Of a stretch of 13,943 nt of DNA, positions 11,537 to 13,943 are shown piece after piece. This stretch comes from an uncultured Collinsella sp. Lineage in GTDB: Bacteria > Actinomycetota > Coriobacteriia > Coriobacteriales > Coriobacteriaceae. The notes below the pieces were generated by a model. That model was not told the origin of the DNA. It made no database searches and saw only the letters and a program-made list of their open reading frames with translations. The first letter of the stretch is position 1. The number at the start of each line of letters is the position of its first letter. Where the stretch lies: assembly GCA_900549535.1 (NCBI GenBank), contig UROR01000046.1, positions 1 through 13,943 of the forward strand. The letters are read 5' to 3'. The position numbers and the translations under genes are program-made.

Positions 11537-11555
11537 CGTAAGCCCTTCCTCTAGT

Positions 11556-11591
11556 AAAAAGAAAAAGTCGGCGGGAGCAGTCTCTCCCGCC
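11556..11591 (-). terminator. intrinsic terminator of the PARG-like gene
   Basis: On the minus strand GGCGGGAG (11591-11584) pairs with CTCCCGCC (11577-11570), 8 bp with a 6-base loop, followed by a T-rich tract (complement of 11556-11566). It lies about 30 bases after the stop of the TIGR02452 gene, separating it from the SGNH gene. Confidence 0.85.
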
Positions 11592-11620
11592 GGATCGACC
11601 TATCTGTCAGCACATACCGA

Positions 11621-12754
11621 TTACAGGTACTTGCGCCAATCGTCATCGTCTTCATCGTCCTCGGCGGCAGCCTGGGCCTGCTCGGCGGCGCGGGCAGCCG
11701 CAGCGCGAGCGGCAACCTGGGCATAGGACTCCTCGTTGCGCTCGGGGAAGTTTGCCAGCACGTGCTCGAACTTGGCAAAATCTTCGTCCCAGCGCGTAGA
11801 GGGCACGGCAAAAAAGACCTGCTTGACCTTAAAGTCGCCCGATGCGAGCTCCTTGCGGAAGAGCTCGGCCACGGCCTCGGCGTCAAAGCCGTTGTTGTCG
11901 CAGCCCCAAGCGCCCAGCACGAGCTTCTCGCGACCCAGCTCGTCGCAGATGGCAAGCACAAAGCGAATGCGGTCGCGCAGGGCGTCCAGCAGGGCATCGT
12001 CACCCACGCGATACTCCTGGCGAGCGCGCTTGGCGTTGGGCGCGGCGGCCACGATCACGTCGGCATACGCATGCACGTGGTTGCGGTCGAAGCGCACCGC
12101 GGGCACCACCAGCGCACGGTTGCGGTAAAGCTCGCAGTTGATGTTGCGGCGACGGTTCTCGCCGTACCACTTACACTGCTTATCGAGGACGTTGTTCAGA
12201 TACGAATCGGCACAGAGCGTGGCCTCCTGACCCAGATAGCCCTGGATGTAGCCGCCGCCCGGGTTGGTGAACGAGGCAAAGGCGAGCACGGCCATGTCGC
12301 AGAATTGCGCGTAGCCTCGGCCGTTATCCAGAATGGCCTGCGTGGCAGAGGCGTCGAGCACGGTGACCTCGGGCAGGACCGGAGCGGGCTCCTCGGCGGC
12401 AGGCGCGGACTCGGTCTCCGTGGCCTCCTCTGCGGGTGCAGGCTCGGCCGTAACCTCGGTCTCGGCGGACGCAACCTCAGCGGTCTCGGCCTCGGCGGCC
12501 TCAGACTCCTCGGCAACCTGTTCCTCGACAGCGTCGGCCGCTTGGGCCTTGGCCTTCATCGCCGCGACAAAACCGGCAGGCATACCATCGAACTCGCACA
12601 CGCCGGCAAGCGAACGCTCGATATCCTTGGCGCACGCTTCGGACACAGTTGCCACGTGACGCTCGGCGGCCTTGGCACGGGCCTCGCGCTTGGGATTGGG
12701 CTGACCCGCTCGGTTGGACCTGCGGTTACGGTTCCTGTTGTCGACGTCTGCCAT
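11621..12754 (-). CDS. TIGR02452/DUF2263 protein, microbial PARG-like catalytic domain
   Basis: 377 aa. Residues about 128-335 match the microbial-type PARG catalytic domain: AVLAFASFTNPGGGYIQGYL, catalytic-type GGG at 166-168 and Gln-Glu at 176-177 (GQEATLC), VVPAVRFDRN, VIVAAAPN, and KLVLGAWGCDNNGFD. Related enzymes remove ADP-ribose from proteins or nucleic acids. Unlike typical members, an Ala/Glu-rich insertion (about residues 70-127) splits a basic, Arg-rich N-terminus (NRNRNRRSNRAG) from the domain, and the C-terminus adds an Ala/acidic tail ending DDEDDDDWRKYL. The start at 12754 follows AGGAAAGGTGA. Substrate and biological role are inference. Confidence 0.85.
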   Translation of the reverse strand: MADVDNRNRNRRSNRAGQPNPKREARAKAAERHVATVSEACAKDIERSLAGVCEFDGMPAGFVAAMKAKAQAADAVEEQVAEESEAAEAETAEVASAETEVTAEPAPAEEATETESAPAAEEPAPVLPEVTVLDASATQAILDNGRGYAQFCDMAVLAFASFTNPGGGYIQGYLGQEATLCADSYLNNVLDKQCKWYGENRRRNINCELYRNRALVVPAVRFDRNHVHAYADVIVAAAPNAKRARQEYRVGDDALLDALRDRIRFVLAICDELGREKLVLGAWGCDNNGFDAEAVAELFRKELASGDFKVKQVFFAVPSTRWDEDFAKFEHVLANFPERNEESYAQVAARAAAARAAEQAQAAAEDDEDDDDWRKYL

Positions 12755-12819
12755 AAGTGGTCACCTTTCCTGTCGCTGCCGCTATCGGCTTTTCCCATCC
12801 ATGATACCCCGCCGCGTAC

Positions 12820-12845
12820 AAAAAAGACGGCCCCGAAGGACCGCC
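12820..12845 (-). terminator. intrinsic terminator of the BI-1 gene, UUCG tetraloop
   Basis: On the minus strand GGCGGTCC pairs with GGGCCGTC around a TTCG loop (8 bp, two G-U pairs), followed by six T (complement of 12820-12825). It lies about 46 bases after the stop of the Bax-inhibitor-1 gene. Confidence 0.9.
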
Positions 12846-12891
12846 TTTCGCATCGATTTACACGCACGGCAAGCACCGCCGCAATTCGCCA

Positions 12892-13587
12892 CTAGTCGCG
12901 ACGGCCAAGGATGTTCAGGATGCGCAGGAACACGTTGATAATGTCCACGAACAGATTGGACGCCATGAGCACGGCGTTGGGCAGCGTGGGCGGCACCGTC
13001 GTTGCCACATAGGTGTCGTAGCCAATAAAGCCGGCGAACACCACGATCACGATCAGGTCGGTGATGGTCTGCGAGACGCCCATGAACATCAGCACGATCT
13101 CAACCAGAATAGTGGCGAGCAGAATGCCAAAACCGATGCCATATACGCGCTGGAAAAACTTGGGGAACGTCACGCCCAAGGCGCCAAAGACAAAGGTGAT
13201 GGCGGCCGTAGCGATAAAGGCAGTGTTGATGGTGGGCAGGTCGTAGTTGGCAAGGCCAAACGACGCGGTCAGGCCAAAGGTACTCGCAAAGATTACGTAG
13301 CCCACAAGGGACAGGCCCACGGACTGCTTGCTGGCGGCGGCCGACATCATGACCATGCCGACGATGGTCAAAATAAACGAGCCAAAGACCAGCGGCAAGG
13401 CAGCGCCGCTCATCATCATGCGGGCAAACGCCATGGTGCTCGTAAAGTAAGCACCAGCGCCCATGGCACAAAAGCCCAAGAAGATGAGGGCAGACATGGA
13501 AAGATTGTACGCGCGCGGCGACATCTCCTTGGCGCGGCTTGCGCCGCTCTCGACGGGGCCGTTCTGATAGCCCTGGATATCGTTCAT
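12892..13587 (-). CDS. Bax inhibitor-1 / YccA family membrane protein
   Basis: 231 aa, six to seven hydrophobic helices (about residues 32-50, 64-84, 92-112, 121-140, 150-170, 177-197, 208-227), matching the BI-1/TMBIM fold. The diagnostic loop FAGFIGYDTYVA (184-195) holds the conserved Asp of the pore/pH-sensing region. Bacterial members are inner-membrane, pH-dependent cation-leak or protease-associated proteins; the function here is not proven. The N-terminus (MNDIQGYQNGPVESG) is cytoplasmic and polar. The ATG at 13587 is chosen over an in-frame GTG at 13602 because AAAGGACG lies at the right distance before it. A TACAAT (minus, 13652-13647) could be the -10 box. Confidence 0.9.
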   Translation of the reverse strand: MNDIQGYQNGPVESGASRAKEMSPRAYNLSMSALIFLGFCAMGAGAYFTSTMAFARMMMSGAALPLVFGSFILTIVGMVMMSAAASKQSVGLSLVGYVIFASTFGLTASFGLANYDLPTINTAFIATAAITFVFGALGVTFPKFFQRVYGIGFGILLATILVEIVLMFMGVSQTITDLIVIVVFAGFIGYDTYVATTVPPTLPNAVLMASNLFVDIINVFLRILNILGRRD

Positions 13588-13605
13588 ACTTCGTCCTTTC
13601 ACAAA

Positions 13606-13624
13606 GCGCCGTGAAAGACGGCGC
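13606..13624 (-). promoter_or_regulatory. hairpin in the 5' leader of the BI-1 gene
   Basis: GCGCCGT (13606-13612) and ACGGCGC (13618-13624) form a perfect 7-bp stem with a 5-base loop, about 10 bases before the Shine-Dalgarno of the BI-1 gene. Only TTTG follows on the minus strand, so it is a weak terminator for the upstream gene at best and may be a leader structure. Confidence 0.4.
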
Positions 13625-13670
13625 AGCAGATGACAAGATTCCTGTCATTGTACCCGAATGCCGTACGTCC

Positions 13671-13943
13671 TTACCTACGGCGCTCGCCCTCGAGCGTGCG
13701 ATCAAAGGCCCAGACCCACCAACGCATCACGTGTGCCTGCGAGCCGTCCGCCCGCTCGCGCGTCTGGTCCTCCAGATACAACTCGGTCGCGTGCCCGCCA
13801 AAACGCACCTTATAGGTCGCCGTACGGATGCCGTGGACCGTCAGGCCAAACCCGGTGGTCGAGATAATTTCATCGATTGTAAAACAACGTCCGTCGACCC
13901 AGCAGACGGTGACCGGCACGACTTGTCCGCACGCGAGGATGCG
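13671..13943 (-). CDS. hypothetical protein, truncated by right edge
   Basis: The frame is open to the window edge, giving 90 visible residues; a GTG at 13919 has no Shine-Dalgarno, so the true start is probably outside. It reads VTVCWVDGRCFTIDEIIS, then TATYKVRFGGHATELYLED and HVMRWWVWAFDR, a short beta-rich pattern that resembles small DUF6504-type proteins of actinobacteria; this is tentative. Soluble, no motif for catalysis. It runs towards the BI-1 gene, with 83 bases between them. Confidence 0.6.
   Translation of the reverse strand, partial: RILACGQVVPVTVCWVDGRCFTIDEIISTTGFGLTVHGIRTATYKVRFGGHATELYLEDQTRERADGSQAHVMRWWVWAFDRTLEGERRR

Noticed and set aside
11762..12895. 377-codon plus-strand frame opposite the PARG-like gene
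   Set aside because: Leu/Gly/Arg-rich shadow of a real minus-strand gene with a recognisable domain, a ribosome site and a terminator.

Overview
The window looks like the right end of a prophage joined to the chromosome of a high-GC actinobacterium. A Collinsella-like member of the Coriobacteriia is my best guess. It rests on the actinobacterial-type integration host factor, the GC-rich codon use and the chromosomal gene types, and no 16S or other decisive marker is present. Positions 1 to about 10,800 are phage. From about 10,800 to the right edge are chromosomal genes.

Layout. (1) 1-7231, minus strand: an early/replication operon read right to left. In transcription order it holds a Cro-like regulator with a TTG start, a 36-aa acidic protein, a 111-aa unknown, a small membrane protein, a 326-bp GC-rich structured leader, an excisionase-like HTH protein, a 46-aa membrane protein, a RusA-type resolvase and a 115-aa unknown. 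It continues with a Bet/RecT annealase, a DUF1351 protein, an mIHF-type DNA-bending protein, SSB, a 36-aa membrane protein, a DUF6291-type replication protein, two zinc-binding proteins, a MazG-like protein, a 102-aa helical protein and a gene cut by the left edge. Nearly all genes overlap by 1-20 bases, mostly as TGATG or ATGA, so they are probably translationally coupled. (2) 7232-7361: divergent promoter/operator switch. (3) 7362-9226, plus strand: lysogeny operon with an XRE-S24 repressor, a DUF3800 protein and an unrecognised lower-GC protein; the last two look like cargo. (4) 9227-9631: non-coding leader with two minus-facing terminator-like hairpins, a 10-codon leader peptide and a further hairpin. 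(5) 9632-10759: tyrosine integrase. (6) 10,760-10,876: presumed attachment region with a 12-bp inverted repeat. (7) 10,877-13,943, minus strand: SGNH hydrolase, TIGR02452/PARG-like protein, Bax-inhibitor-1 family membrane protein and an edge-truncated hypothetical gene.

How it works together. The repressor and Cro-like protein compete over the short AT-rich operator region. The left operon supplies recombination (Bet, RusA, SSB, mIHF) and replication initiation (DUF6291 protein). A block of pentamer and 33-bp repeats inside that gene is a good candidate for the phage origin, like the lambda origin inside gene O. The repressor appears to have lost the usual self-cleavage residues, so induction may not follow the RecA route.

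Most notable: the candidate origin, the repressor with all three autocleavage positions changed, the DUF3800 plus unknown cargo pair, the int leader with its leader peptide, the repeated A-tract/hairpin elements facing against their genes, and several tiny membrane proteins too short for normal gene finding.
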